Assembly (NCBI RefSeq): GCF_900105675.1
Contig: NZ_LT629786.1
Location: 682,001-746,000, forward strand
Direction: 5' to 3'
DNA length: 64,000 nt
From: Pseudomonas synxantha
Lineage (GTDB): Bacteria; Pseudomonadota; Gammaproteobacteria; Pseudomonadales; Pseudomonadaceae
Part shown: piece after piece, positions 1-8,599 of the stretch
How positions within the stretch are numbered: position 1 is the first letter of the stretch
Layout of the letters: the number at the start of each line of letters is the position of its first letter
Program-made: the position numbers and the translations under genes
The notes under the pieces: generated by a model
What the model was told of the DNA's origin: nothing
Databases searched by the model: none
What the model saw: only the letters and a program-made list of their open reading frames with translations

Positions 1-1
1 C

Positions 2-619
2 CTTGGTATCAACATTGGCAAGAACTTCGATACGCCGGTTGAGCGCGCGGTGGATGACTACCTGATCTGCCTGGACAAGGTCTATGCCCACGCCAGCTAT
101 GTCACCGTCAACGTCAGCTCGCCGAATACGCCGGGCCTGCGCAGCCTGCAATTTGGTGACTCCCTCAAGCAACTGCTCGAAGCCTTGCGCCAACGCCAGG
201 AAGATCTGGCCGTGCGCCACGGCAAGCGCGTGCCTTTGGCGATCAAGATCGCGCCGGACATGAGCGATGAAGAAACCGTGCTGGTGGCCCAGGCCCTGGT
301 GGAGTCGGGGATGGACGCAGTGATTGCAACCAACACTACCCTCAGCCGCGTGGGCGTCGAAGGCCTGGCTCATGGTGACGAGGCGGGCGGCCTGTCGGGC
401 GCGCCGGTGCGGGACAAGAGCACCCATATCGTCAAGGTGCTGGCGGCCGAGTTGGCTGGGCGTTTGCCGATCATCGCGGTGGGCGGTATCACCGAAGGCA
501 AGCACGCTGCCGAAAAGATCGCGGCTGGCGCGAGCCTGGTGCAGTTGTATTCAGGGTTTATCTACAAGGGGCCGGCGCTGATACGCCAGTCGGTGGATGC
601 CATCGCTGCCTTGCGCTGA
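2..619 (+). CDS. pyrD: Dihydroorotate dehydrogenase (quinone), 3' part
   Basis: Class 2 dihydroorotate dehydrogenase oxidises dihydroorotate to orotate in pyrimidine synthesis, passing electrons to the quinone pool at the inner membrane. The window opens inside the gene and the reading frame is open from base 2, so only the last 205 residues are present; family members are about 340 residues. Visible family motifs are the NIGKN block, [11 protein letters not shown] (FMN and substrate region), KIAPD, NTT, GGLSG and VGGI of the phosphate-binding end of the barrel. It ends at TGA 617-619. The next gene, rmf, is convergent. Identification is secure; the start lies outside the window. Confidence 0.96.
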   Translation, partial: LGINIGKNFDTPVERAVDDYLICLDKVYAHASYVTVNVSSPNTPGLRSLQFGDSLKQLLEALRQRQEDLAVRHGKRVPLAIKIAPDMSDEETVLVAQALVESGMDAVIATNTTLSRVGVEGLAHGDEAGGLSGAPVRDKSTHIVKVLAAELAGRLPIIAVGGITEGKHAAEKIAAGASLVQLYSGFIYKGPALIRQSVDAIAALR

Positions 620-640
620 TGCAAACGCTAATCGGCAGGT

Positions 641-668
641 AATAAAAAGGGCTCCATAAAGGAGCCCT
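641..668 (-). terminator. Rho-independent terminator of rmf
   Basis: Read on the minus strand this is AGGGCTCC, a 5-nt TTTAT loop, GGAGCCCT and then TTTTATT: a perfect 8-bp stem with a U-run. It sits 86 bp past the rmf stop. On the plus strand the stem is preceded by A residues but not followed by a T-run, so it may stop pyrD transcripts only weakly. Confidence 0.8.
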
Positions 669-753
669 GGGCCGAAGCCCGCCGCCCGGATGGGGCGCGC
701 GTGGTTAAGTCGTTACATATTCAGAGGTGTGTGTCGGAATTTAAGTGCCCTGA

Positions 754-969
754 TTAGCCGACGGCGTGAAGTTCGTTGAGTCTGTGGATGCCCGCAGTGC
801 CAGTCATACCGTCCCAGTTGTCGCCGCGTCCTTCTCGCCAGCCGTTGATCCAGGCTTGGCGTACCGACGGTAGAGTAAATGGGCAAAGCTCACGGGATTT
901 TCCATGAACACCATATTGATATCCGCGTAAAAATGCTCTTTCCAACGGATCACGCTTAAGTCTTCTCAT
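754..969 (-). CDS. rmf: Ribosome modulation factor
   Basis: Small basic protein of 71 residues that dimerises 70S ribosomes into inactive 100S particles in stationary phase or starvation. The N-terminus MRRLKRDPLERAFLRGYQ, followed by GVHGKSRELCPF and RQAWINGWREGR, is the conserved RMF sequence, and the length is normal for Pseudomonas (E. coli 55). The ATG at 969 is preceded on the minus strand by a GAGG-type ribosome site. The gene is monocistronic, convergent with pyrD, and separated from the divergent rlmKL by more than 500 bp. Confidence 0.95.
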   Translation of the reverse strand: MRRLKRDPLERAFLRGYQYGVHGKSRELCPFTLPSVRQAWINGWREGRGDNWDGMTGTAGIHRLNELHAVG

Positions 970-1511
970 AGGGTGTTTCCCTCACTTGTTGACTGTCTAG
1001 ATATCCTTCGGCCTTGTCCAAGGCCGGGCAGAGTTTTTCTGCCGTTGGTGGGCTCGCTGCCGGCGTGGCGAGCCGATGTGTCGGCGTCGTACGGCGCCAA
1101 CCTGTGTTGAGTTCTAACCAATAGGTCACATGGATTCAATGATCGTTTTGTCATAAGCACGTAACGATAACGATGCTATAGCCATAAGCTGGAATGGCTT
1201 TTCGTCCCTTTTATTGGGCAAAGCCAGCTATGATGTGCCCTGCAAAGAGAAAGGGTTTAATTCTTTAGTGAGAATTTCCGCCTGTTGCAGTCGGTTATTA
1301 TTCGACGAAGGGTCAGAATATTTCGTTTTGTTGCGGATGTAATCGCTAAAAAGTTCTCTCTGCCCCGTCAATAAAGGCCCGAGGGCCCGTCAGACGGGGT
1401 GGGACGGCACATTCGTGCCACGCGAGCACTCTTCAAGAAAAGTGCTTGATTGAAAACCGAGCCGGCGATGCGTCGCCCGTTCATTTATTGCTGAAAAGCC
1501 TGGAATGCCCC
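970..1511. other. Long rmf-rlmKL divergent intergenic region with hairpins
   Basis: About 540 bp without a convincing protein gene; it must hold the divergent rmf and rlmKL promoters. It is AT-richer than its flanks, especially about 1100-1360. Visible structures are AGCCAT/ATGGCT plus a short T-run at 1180-1202, GGGCA/TGCCC at about 1217-1241, and CCCCGTC (1363-1369) pairing perfectly with GACGGGG (1393-1399) around an inner GGCCC/GGGCC dyad. The last could be part of the rlmKL leader or a small RNA. No function can be assigned. Confidence 0.4.
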
Positions 1512-3776
1512 ATGTCGGACCGTTTTGAACTCTTCCTCACTTGCCCCAAGGGCCTCGAAGGCCTGCTGATCGAGGAAGCCGTCGGGCTTGGCCTTGAGGA
1601 AGCCCGCGAGCACACCTCAGCTGTGCGCGGCATGGCCGACATGGAAACCGCCTATCGCCTGTGCCTGTGGTCACGCCTGGCCAACCGTGTGCTGCTGGTG
1701 CTCAAGCGCTTCCCGATGAAGGACGCCGAAGACCTCTACCATGGTGTGCTGGATATCGAATGGGCCGACCACATGGTGCCCGATGGCAGCCTGGCGGTGG
1801 AGTTCAGCGGTCATGGCTCGGGCATCGACAACACCCACTTCGGCGCGCTGAAGGTCAAGGATGCGATTGTCGACAAGCTGCGCACCCCGACCGGCGAACG
1901 TCCGTCCATCGACAAAATCAACCCGGACCTGCGCATTCACCTGCGCCTGGACCGTGGCGAAGCGATCCTGTCCCTGGATCTGTCCGGCCACAGCCTGCAC
2001 CAGCGCGGCTACCGCCTGCAGCAGGGCGCGGCACCGTTGAAGGAGAACCTGGCGGCAGCGATTTTGATCCGCGCCGGCTGGCCACGCATTGCCGCCGAAG
2101 GCGGCGCGCTGACTGACCCGATGTGCGGCGTCGGCACCTTCCTGGTCGAAGGCGCGATGATCGCCGCCGACATGGCCCCCAACCTCAACCGCGAACTGTG
2201 GGGCTTCACCACCTGGCTGGGCCACGTCCCGGCGCTGTGGAAGAAGCTGCACAGCGAGGCCACCGAACGCGCGGCCATCGGCATGAACAAACCGCCGTTG
2301 TGGGTACGCGGCTACGAAGCTGACCCACGCCTGATCCAGCCGGCACGCAACAACATCGAGCGCGCTGGCCTGAGCCATTGGATCAAGGTGTACCAGGGCG
2401 AAGTCGGCACCTTCGAGCCGCGCCCGGACCAGAACCAGAAAGGCCTGGTGATCTGCAACCCGCCCTACGGCGAGCGCCTGGGTGACGAAGCCAGCCTGTT
2501 GTACCTCTACCAGAACCTCGGCGAGCGCCTGCGCCAGGCCTGCATGGGCTGGGAAGCGGCGGTGTTCACCGGCGCGCCGGACCTGGGCAAGCGCATGGGC
2601 ATCCGCAGTCACAAGCAGTATTCCTTCTGGAACGGCGCATTGCCGTGCAAATTGCTGCTGATCAAGGTCAACCCGGATCAGTTCGTCACCGGCGAGCGCC
2701 GTACCCCGGAACAGCGCCAGGCCGAGCGTGAGCAAGCGGCTTACGACCAGGCCCCGACCGAGCCGGTAGAGCGCCAGTACAACAAGAACGGCAACCCGAT
2801 CAAGCCGGCCCCGGCGCCTGTGGTAGAACAGGCGCGCTTGAGCGAAGGCGGGCAGATGTTTGCCAACCGCCTGCAAAAGAACCTCAAGCTCTTGGGCAAA
2901 TGGGCCAAGCGTGAAGGCGTGGATTGCTACCGTGTGTATGACGCTGACATGCCTGAATACTCCATGGCTATCGACCTGTACCACGATTGGGTGCACGTGC
3001 AGGAGTACGCCGCGCCGAAATCCATCGACCCGGAAAAAGCCTCGGCCCGCATGTTCGATGCCCTGGCAGCGATTCCCCAGGCACTCAACGTCGACAAGAG
3101 CCGCGTGGTGGTCAAGCGTCGTGAGCGCCAGAGCGGTACCAAGCAATACGAACGCCAGAGCGCCCAGGGCAAGTTTACCGAAGTCAGTGAAGGCGGCGTG
3201 AAGTTGCTGGTCAACCTCACCGACTACCTGGATACCGGCCTGTTCCTCGATCACCGCCCGATGCGCATGCGTATCCAGAAGGAAGCGGCGGGCAAGCGCT
3301 TCCTCAACCTGTACTGCTACACCGCCACCGCCAGTGTGCACGCCGCCAAGGGAGGTGCGCGCAGCACCACCAGCGTAGACCTGTCCAAGACCTACCTGGA
3401 CTGGGCGCGTCGCAACTTCTCGCTCAACGGTTTCTCCGACAAAAACCGGCTGGAGCAGGGTGACGTCATGGCATGGCTGGAGGCCAGCCGCGATGAGTTC
3501 GATATGATTTTCATCGACCCGCCGACCTTCTCCAACTCCAAGCGCATGGAAGGCATCTTCGACGTGCAGCGTGACCACGTGCAATTGCTCGACCTGGCCA
3601 TGGCCCGCCTGGCACCGGGTGGCGTGTTGTACTTCTCCAACAACTTCCGCAAGTTCCAGCTGGAAGACAACCTCAGTGAACGCTATGCGGTCGAGGAGAT
3701 CAGCGACAAGACCATCGACCCGGATTTTGCGCGCAATGCGAAGATCCACCGGGCCTGGAAAATCACCGCACGCTGA
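1512..3776 (+). CDS. rlmL: Bifunctional 23S rRNA methyltransferase RlmKL
   Basis: A fused enzyme that makes m2G2445 (RlmL half) and m7G2069 (RlmK half) in 23S rRNA. An upstream in-frame ATG exists at 1446, but MSDRFELFLTCPKGLEGLL from 1512 is the normal N-terminus, giving 754 residues. A THUMP-type RNA-binding region occupies roughly residues 40-150. The first SAM-dependent domain has DPMCGVGTF near residue 201 and the catalytic NPPYGERLG near 315. The second has DPPTFSNSK near 668. A charged linker around 400-440 joins the halves. The gene stands alone, followed by a REPIN. Confidence 0.95.
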   Translation: MSDRFELFLTCPKGLEGLLIEEAVGLGLEEAREHTSAVRGMADMETAYRLCLWSRLANRVLLVLKRFPMKDAEDLYHGVLDIEWADHMVPDGSLAVEFSGHGSGIDNTHFGALKVKDAIVDKLRTPTGERPSIDKINPDLRIHLRLDRGEAILSLDLSGHSLHQRGYRLQQGAAPLKENLAAAILIRAGWPRIAAEGGALTDPMCGVGTFLVEGAMIAADMAPNLNRELWGFTTWLGHVPALWKKLHSEATERAAIGMNKPPLWVRGYEADPRLIQPARNNIERAGLSHWIKVYQGEVGTFEPRPDQNQKGLVICNPPYGERLGDEASLLYLYQNLGERLRQACMGWEAAVFTGAPDLGKRMGIRSHKQYSFWNGALPCKLLLIKVNPDQFVTGERRTPEQRQAEREQAAYDQAPTEPVERQYNKNGNPIKPAPAPVVEQARLSEGGQMFANRLQKNLKLLGKWAKREGVDCYRVYDADMPEYSMAIDLYHDWVHVQEYAAPKSIDPEKASARMFDALAAIPQALNVDKSRVVVKRRERQSGTKQYERQSAQGKFTEVSEGGVKLLVNLTDYLDTGLFLDHRPMRMRIQKEAAGKRFLNLYCYTATASVHAAKGGARSTTSVDLSKTYLDWARRNFSLNGFSDKNRLEQGDVMAWLEASRDEFDMIFIDPPTFSNSKRMEGIFDVQRDHVQLLDLAMARLAPGGVLYFSNNFRKFQLEDNLSERYAVEEISDKTIDPDFARNAKIHRAWKITAR

Positions 3777-3813
3777 TTAAACATCAGGCGTTCTGAATGC
3801 GCTGAGTATCCAG

Positions 3814-3903
3814 TGTGGGAGGGGGCTCGCTCCCGATAGCAGAGTGTCAGTCACTCGATGTATTGACTGATACACCTCTATCGGGAGCAAACCCTCTCCA
3901 CAT
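3814..3903. repeat. REPIN (inverted REP pair)
   Basis: Two inverted REP palindromes: GGGAGGGGGCTCGCTCCC on the left and a decayed ATCGGGAGCAAACCCTCTCC on the right, about 40 bp apart. It matches the copies at 10.8, 30.5, 36.9 and 63.1 kb. It lies between rlmKL and the GGDEF gene. Confidence 0.85.
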
Positions 3904-4007
3904 CAAGCGCCCGCAGTTTTTACGCTGGTCAAACCCTGGGCCAATGGCTATAACTGAAAGCCTAGCCATAGTGACGCCCCCGCACGCTGGCGTTGCGAGT
4001 GTTGCCC

Positions 4008-6434
4008 ATGCCGATGCAAGCCGGTCGCCCGAAAATCCTTGGTTTTATCAGTGAGCAGGCGTCGGCCTGGCTGGTGGCGTTGGTCGTACTGTCGGTCGGT
4101 AGCGCGTTGACGGTGGTTGTCGCGTGGGCGGCGGCCGACCTGTATCAGCAGCAGGTGCACCAGCGTTTCCAATTGTTGGTCAACGAACGCTTCACTCGTA
4201 TCCAGGAACGTTTCGAAGACCAGGAACAACGCCTGGGTAGCTTGCAGCGTTTCTTCGCCAATTCCGCTGATGTGTCCCGTAGCGAGTTCGACGGTTTTGC
4301 CCAGCCGCTGCTGCTGCATGCCCGTGCCTATTCCTGGGCGCCGCGGGTATTTCGCGAGCAGCGCAGCCAGTTTGAACAACAAATCTCCCGCCAGCGCGAC
4401 GTACCTTTTGCGATCCGTGAACTGAATGCCTTGGGCGAGTTGGTGCCGGCCACCGAGCGCGATGAATACGTCCCGGTACTCTACAGCCAGACGCAAAGCC
4501 TGCTGGGCGCCCCCTTGGGTTTTGACCTGCTGGCCCAGCCCTTGCGCCGCTCAGCCCTGGAACGTGCGCAACAAAGCGGCAAGCCTGCGGTGTCACAACC
4601 CATGCAATTGGTGGGTGTCGAGCCTGCCTATGCGGCCGGGGTGTTGCTGGTAGCGCCGGTCATCAAAGCTGGCGATACCGAGCCCTACGGGTTTGTCATG
4701 GCGGTGATCAGCATGCGCCAGCTGGTGACCGACGGTTTACCCAAGCCGAACCGCGACAACCTGGTGATGCAGATTGTCGATACTTCCGATAGCCAGCAGC
4801 GGGAGTTATATGCGTCGAGCAATGCACTGGGCAGCAGTGACCTGTCGTCTACGCGCCGTCTTGCCCTCGGTGACCATGTCTACGCCCTGAGCGTGCGTGC
4901 GAGCCAGGTGTTCGACATGGCGAATCACTCGTCGATGAACACCGTCCTGGCCATGGGCGTGCTGCTCAGTGCCTTGCTCAGTGCCTTGCTCTACGTGTTG
5001 GTCAGCCAGCGCCAGCGCGCGTTGAAACTGGTGGAGCAGCGTACCGTGCAGTTGCGCTTGCGAGAGCAGGAGTTACGTGGGGCTCATGGTCAGCTGCGCA
5101 GTGTGCTGAACGCGGCGACCCAAGTGGCGATCATCGCTACCGACTTGCGCGGTGTGATCAACACCTTCAACGCTGGCGCCGAACGCATGCTGGGGCTCAA
5201 GAGCGAAGAGGTGCTGGGCCGCCTGAAGTTGGAAAGCCTGCACCTGGCCTCGGAACTTGAAGCACGCGCTGTGCCCTTGAGTGCGGCGTTGGGCAAGCGC
5301 ATCCCGCCGAGTCAGGCGATGCTGGTGGAAACCCCCGACAGTCAACATGAAGCCCGCGAATGGACGCTGCAGCGCAAGGACGGCAGCCAACTGACCGTCA
5401 ACATGCTGGTAACGGTACTGCTGGACGACTACGGCCTATGGGTCGGGCATTTGGCGATTTACCTGGACATCACCGCGCAGAAGGGCGCCTACGAAGCCCT
5501 TGCCGCGCGGGACCGCTTGCTGAAAAAGCTCAGCAGTCATGTGCCTGGCGGAATCTTCCAGTTCACCCTGGAACCCCAGGACAACTGGCGTTTCATCTAC
5601 GCCAGCCAAGGCATGCGCGATATCTATGAAATTGAACTCGGCGTGTTGCAACAGGATGCGCGCACGGTGTTCGAGCGCATTCACCCGTTGGACGCCGAGC
5701 GTGTGCGGGCCTCGATTCGTTTGTCGGCCCTGCAATTGAGTCACTGGCGCGAAGAGTACCGCGTGCAATTGCCGCAACGGGGTCTGCGCTGGATTCGCGG
5801 CGAGGCGACGCCGGAGGAATTACCGGGAGGCGGTACGCTTTGGCACGGCTATGTCTCGGACATTTCCGATCTGAAGCGGGTCGAGGAAGAGCTGCGTGCG
5901 CTGTCCATCACCGATTCATTGACGGGCATTTATAACCGCCGTTATTTCCAGGATCGCCTCAAGGTCGAGATGCTCCGCCTTAACCGCAGCGCCGGTACTC
6001 TGTCGTTGATCATGCTCGATATCGATCACTTCAAGCGAATCAACGACCAGCACGGCCACGCCATGGGCGACCGGGTATTGCAGGAGTTGTGCAAGCGCAT
6101 TGGCCAGCGTTTGCGGCGTACCGATGTATTCTGCCGGCTGGGCGGCGAAGAGTTCGCGGTGCTGTGCCCCGGCACCGATGGCGTCCAGGCTTATAGCCTG
6201 GCGACGCAGTTGTGGCAGTCGTTGCGCAATACGTCGATGGAACCGGTGGGTATCGTCACCGCCAGCTTTGGCGTGGCCAGTTGGCGGGCCGATGAGGATA
6301 TAGATGGGTTGCTGCTGCGTGCGGATTCGGCGGTGTATGTGGCCAAGCAGGCGGGCAGGGACCGGGTCGAGGCGTGTGGGAGTGGGCAAGCCCTAATGCC
6401 TGTAGGAGCGAGCTTGCTCGCGAAAAAGCCATAG
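4008..6434 (+). CDS. Membrane CHASE-PAS-GGDEF diguanylate cyclase
   Basis: Predicted inner-membrane sensor that makes cyclic-di-GMP. From the ATG at 4008 it is 808 residues; TTG 3993, GTG 3999 and ATG 4014 are alternative starts and no strong ribosome site decides. Order: transmembrane helix (WLVALVVLSVGSALTVVV, about 20-45), periplasmic CHASE-like region to about 300, second helix (LAMGVLLSALLSALLYVLV, about 310-330), coiled linker, two PAS-type regions (about 360-490 and 510-630), and a GGDEF domain. The catalytic motif is GGEEF, with DIDHFKRIND upstream and an RRTD inhibitory-site motif five residues before it, so it should be active and product-inhibited. No EAL domain follows. The last dozen codons, MPVGASLLAKKP, lie in a REP element, so the native C-terminus has been replaced. 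Confidence 0.9.
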   Translation: MPMQAGRPKILGFISEQASAWLVALVVLSVGSALTVVVAWAAADLYQQQVHQRFQLLVNERFTRIQERFEDQEQRLGSLQRFFANSADVSRSEFDGFAQPLLLHARAYSWAPRVFREQRSQFEQQISRQRDVPFAIRELNALGELVPATERDEYVPVLYSQTQSLLGAPLGFDLLAQPLRRSALERAQQSGKPAVSQPMQLVGVEPAYAAGVLLVAPVIKAGDTEPYGFVMAVISMRQLVTDGLPKPNRDNLVMQIVDTSDSQQRELYASSNALGSSDLSSTRRLALGDHVYALSVRASQVFDMANHSSMNTVLAMGVLLSALLSALLYVLVSQRQRALKLVEQRTVQLRLREQELRGAHGQLRSVLNAATQVAIIATDLRGVINTFNAGAERMLGLKSEEVLGRLKLESLHLASELEARAVPLSAALGKRIPPSQAMLVETPDSQHEAREWTLQRKDGSQLTVNMLVTVLLDDYGLWVGHLAIYLDITAQKGAYEALAARDRLLKKLSSHVPGGIFQFTLEPQDNWRFIYASQGMRDIYEIELGVLQQDARTVFERIHPLDAERVRASIRLSALQLSHWREEYRVQLPQRGLRWIRGEATPEELPGGGTLWHGYVSDISDLKRVEEELRALSITDSLTGIYNRRYFQDRLKVEMLRLNRSAGTLSLIMLDIDHFKRINDQHGHAMGDRVLQELCKRIGQRLRRTDVFCRLGGEEFAVLCPGTDGVQAYSLATQLWQSLRNTSMEPVGIVTASFGVASWRADEDIDGLLLRADSAVYVAKQAGRDRVEACGSGQALMPVGASLLAKKP

Positions 6435-6503
6435 ACGCCGCGTTTATTCAGGAAACACGCGTTAACGTTGACGATTTTCGCGAGCAAGCTCGCTCCTACA
6501 GGG
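6400..6503. repeat. REPIN of the GGAGCGAGCTTGCTCG class overlapping a gene end
   Basis: TGTAGGAGCGAGCTTGCTCG at 6401-6420 is followed by its inverted copy CGAGCAAGCTCGCTCCTACA at 6481-6500, with a CGCGAAAA flank on each inner side. The left half is translated as the end of the GGDEF protein; the right half stops 13 bp before the convergent dacB stop. This is a different class from the GGGAGGGGGC repeats nearby. Confidence 0.9.
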
Positions 6504-6515
6504 TGATGTGATGCT

Positions 6516-7976
6516 TTAGAGAACCGGCGCGGCCGCCACCGCCTTCGGCTGGCGATACAGGTCCAGCAACACCTGGTCCAGCACCGACGAGGCACCCCAT
6601 GGTTTGTTGTCATTGAGGATCGCTACCACCGCCCAGGTATTGCCGTTGTTGTCGCGGCTGAACCCGGCGATGGCACGCACGGTATTCAATGTGCCGGTCT
6701 TCACATGGGCTTCGCCGCGCATGGCGGTGGTCTTCAAACGTTTACGCATGGTGCCGTCAGTACCGGCGATCGGCATCGAGCTGATGTATTCCGCCGCATA
6801 GGGGCTTCTCCAGGCCGCTTGCAGCATGGCCGCCATCTCGCGGGCGCTGACTCGTTCGGCGCGGGACAGGCCTGAGCCGTTCTCCATCACCAGGTGCGGC
6901 GCGGTGATGCCTTTCTTCACCAGCCACTGGCGCACGACGCGTTGCGCGGCCTTGGCATCGTCCCCATCGGCATCGTTGCGAAACTGCGCGCCCAGGCTCA
7001 GGAACAACTGCTGGGCCATGGTGTTGTTGCTGTACTTGTTGATGTCGCGGATGATTTCCGCCAGGTCCGGCGAGAACGCACGGGCCAGGACCTTGGCATC
7101 CTTGGGCACCGGCGCCTGGATATCACGGCCCTGGATGGTGCCGCCCAACTCCTTCCAGATTGCACGCACGGCACCGGCGGTGTAGGTGGCGTGGTCAAGC
7201 AGTGACAGGTAGGTCTGCGAGCTGCAGCCATCCGCCAGTTGGCCGCTGACAGTCACGGTCACACTGCCGTCAGCGGCAGTCACGGGGCTGTAGCGCACGT
7301 CACCGGTGCACTGCTTGGCGTTGGTGGCTTTCACTTGGTTGTCGATGCGAATGCTGGCAATCGGCGGTTCGACCGACACGATGACCCTTCCCGAATCATT
7401 GCGGGTCACGAAGCGCAGGGCCTTGAGGTTGACCAGCAAGGCGTCGGGCTTGACCAGGAACGGCTTGTTTTCGTCGTTGCCATCGTCGTTGAACTCAGGC
7501 AATTGCGGCTGGTTGAAGAAGTTGCGGTCCAGTACCAGGTCGCCAGTGACTTGCTGCACGCCATTGGCGCGCAGGTCGCGCATCAGCAACCAGAGTTTTT
7601 CCATGTTCAGCTTGGGGTCGCCACCGCCCTTGAGGTACAGGTTGCCGCGCAACACGCCGCCGCTGAGGGTACCGTCGGTGTAGAACTCGGTCTTCCACTG
7701 GTGGTTGGGGCCGAGCATTTCCAGGGCCGCGTAGGTGGTGACCAGCTTCATGGTGGAGGCCGGGTTCACTGAGACATCGGCGTTGAACACAGTGGGGGTG
7801 CCGGGGCCGTTCAGCGGCAGCATCACCAGGGACAGCGCGGTGTTTTGCAGCTTGGCTTTCTGCAGGGCCTGGGCAACGCTGGGCGGCAGGGTGGTATTAA
7901 TCGGGGCAGCAGTGGCGCAGAAGGCCAGTGGCAAGAGAAAACCGGCGAATAACACTGAACGTAAAGATTTGATCAT
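6516..7976 (-). CDS. dacB: D-alanyl-D-alanine carboxypeptidase/endopeptidase (PBP4)
   Basis: Periplasmic class C penicillin-binding protein that trims or cleaves D-Ala cross-links in peptidoglycan. From ATG 7976 it is 486 residues with a signal peptide MIKSLRSVLFAGFLLPLAFC followed by ATAA (probable cleavage there); the upstream extension to 8072 lacks a signal and is rejected. All three penicilloyl-serine motifs are visible: STMK at 74-77, SNN in KYSNNTMAQ, and KTG in HVKTGTLN near the C-terminus. The large inserted domain between SxxK and SxN is typical of PBP4. It converges on the GGDEF gene, with a REPIN between them. Confidence 0.95.
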   Translation of the reverse strand: MIKSLRSVLFAGFLLPLAFCATAAPINTTLPPSVAQALQKAKLQNTALSLVMLPLNGPGTPTVFNADVSVNPASTMKLVTTYAALEMLGPNHQWKTEFYTDGTLSGGVLRGNLYLKGGGDPKLNMEKLWLLMRDLRANGVQQVTGDLVLDRNFFNQPQLPEFNDDGNDENKPFLVKPDALLVNLKALRFVTRNDSGRVIVSVEPPIASIRIDNQVKATNAKQCTGDVRYSPVTAADGSVTVTVSGQLADGCSSQTYLSLLDHATYTAGAVRAIWKELGGTIQGRDIQAPVPKDAKVLARAFSPDLAEIIRDINKYSNNTMAQQLFLSLGAQFRNDADGDDAKAAQRVVRQWLVKKGITAPHLVMENGSGLSRAERVSAREMAAMLQAAWRSPYAAEYISSMPIAGTDGTMRKRLKTTAMRGEAHVKTGTLNTVRAIAGFSRDNNGNTWAVVAILNDNKPWGASSVLDQVLLDLYRQPKAVAAAPVL

Positions 7977-8212
7977 AAGAGGTAAAACCCTACTGCTGAG
8001 GAGGGTGAAAAGGCGAGGGGGTATGAAAGAAAATCCCTCAATGGTCACGAAAGTGTCGGCATTATGCCCCAAGCTGGAACCACTTGTAGCTCAACGATAG
8101 CTGCTAATTGTGGTTTTTTTGTCGGCTTTTGCCCGCCCGTCCCAGAGAGTCGGGCAATTGCCGCCTTAAACTGCTAAAGTGCCGCCCGTTATTACTTATG
8201 AGGATTGTTCCA

Positions 8213-8557
8213 ATGGCGACTAACCGTTCCCAGCGTCTGCGCAAAAAACTGTGCGTTGATGAATTTCAAGAGCTGGGTTTCGAACTGAACCTGGACTTCA
8301 AAGAAGGCCTGAGTGAAGAAGCTATCGACGCTTTCCTCGAAGCATTCATCAAAGAAGCCATGGAAGCCAACGGTCTGGGCTATGTCGGCGGCGACGACTA
8401 CGGTCTGGTTTGCCTGCAGAAGCGTGGCTCGGTTTCCGAAGAGCAGCGCGCTGCTGTTGAGGCCTGGCTGAAAACCCGTTCCGAGCTGACCAAGGCTGAA
8501 GTCAGCCCGCTGCTGGACGTGTGGTATCCGGAAAAGCCGATCAACGCGGCCAAGTGA
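8213..8557 (+). CDS. yggL: YggL family 50S-associated protein
   Basis: Small acidic protein of 114 residues beginning MATNRSQRLRKKLCVDEFQELGF at ATG 8213; an in-frame start at 8108 adds an unlikely leader. The sequence matches the YggL/DUF469 family, reported to bind the 50S subunit; the molecular role is not well established. The QRLRKKLCVDEF N-terminus and a YVGGDDYG motif are visible. It is monocistronic, ending in a strong terminator shared with benE. Confidence 0.85.
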   Translation: MATNRSQRLRKKLCVDEFQELGFELNLDFKEGLSEEAIDAFLEAFIKEAMEANGLGYVGGDDYGLVCLQKRGSVSEEQRAAVEAWLKTRSELTKAEVSPLLDVWYPEKPINAAK

Positions 8558-8565
8558 TACTAAAT

Positions 8566-8599
8566 AAAACGGCGACCTGCTGAGGGTCGCCGTTTTTTT
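8566..8599. terminator. Bidirectional Rho-independent terminator (yggL / benE)
   Basis: AAAACGGCGACC (8566-8577), a 7-nt loop, then GGTCGCCGTTTT (8585-8596) within a run of seven T residues: a perfect 12-bp stem. It has A and T runs on both sides, so it can serve both convergent genes. The benE stop codon (8598-8600) lies in the T-run. Confidence 0.9.

Noticed and set aside
1671..3749. 692-codon open frame on the minus strand across rlmKL
   Set aside because: Shadow of rlmKL caused by high third-position GC. No domain, and the plus-strand gene has full methyltransferase motifs.
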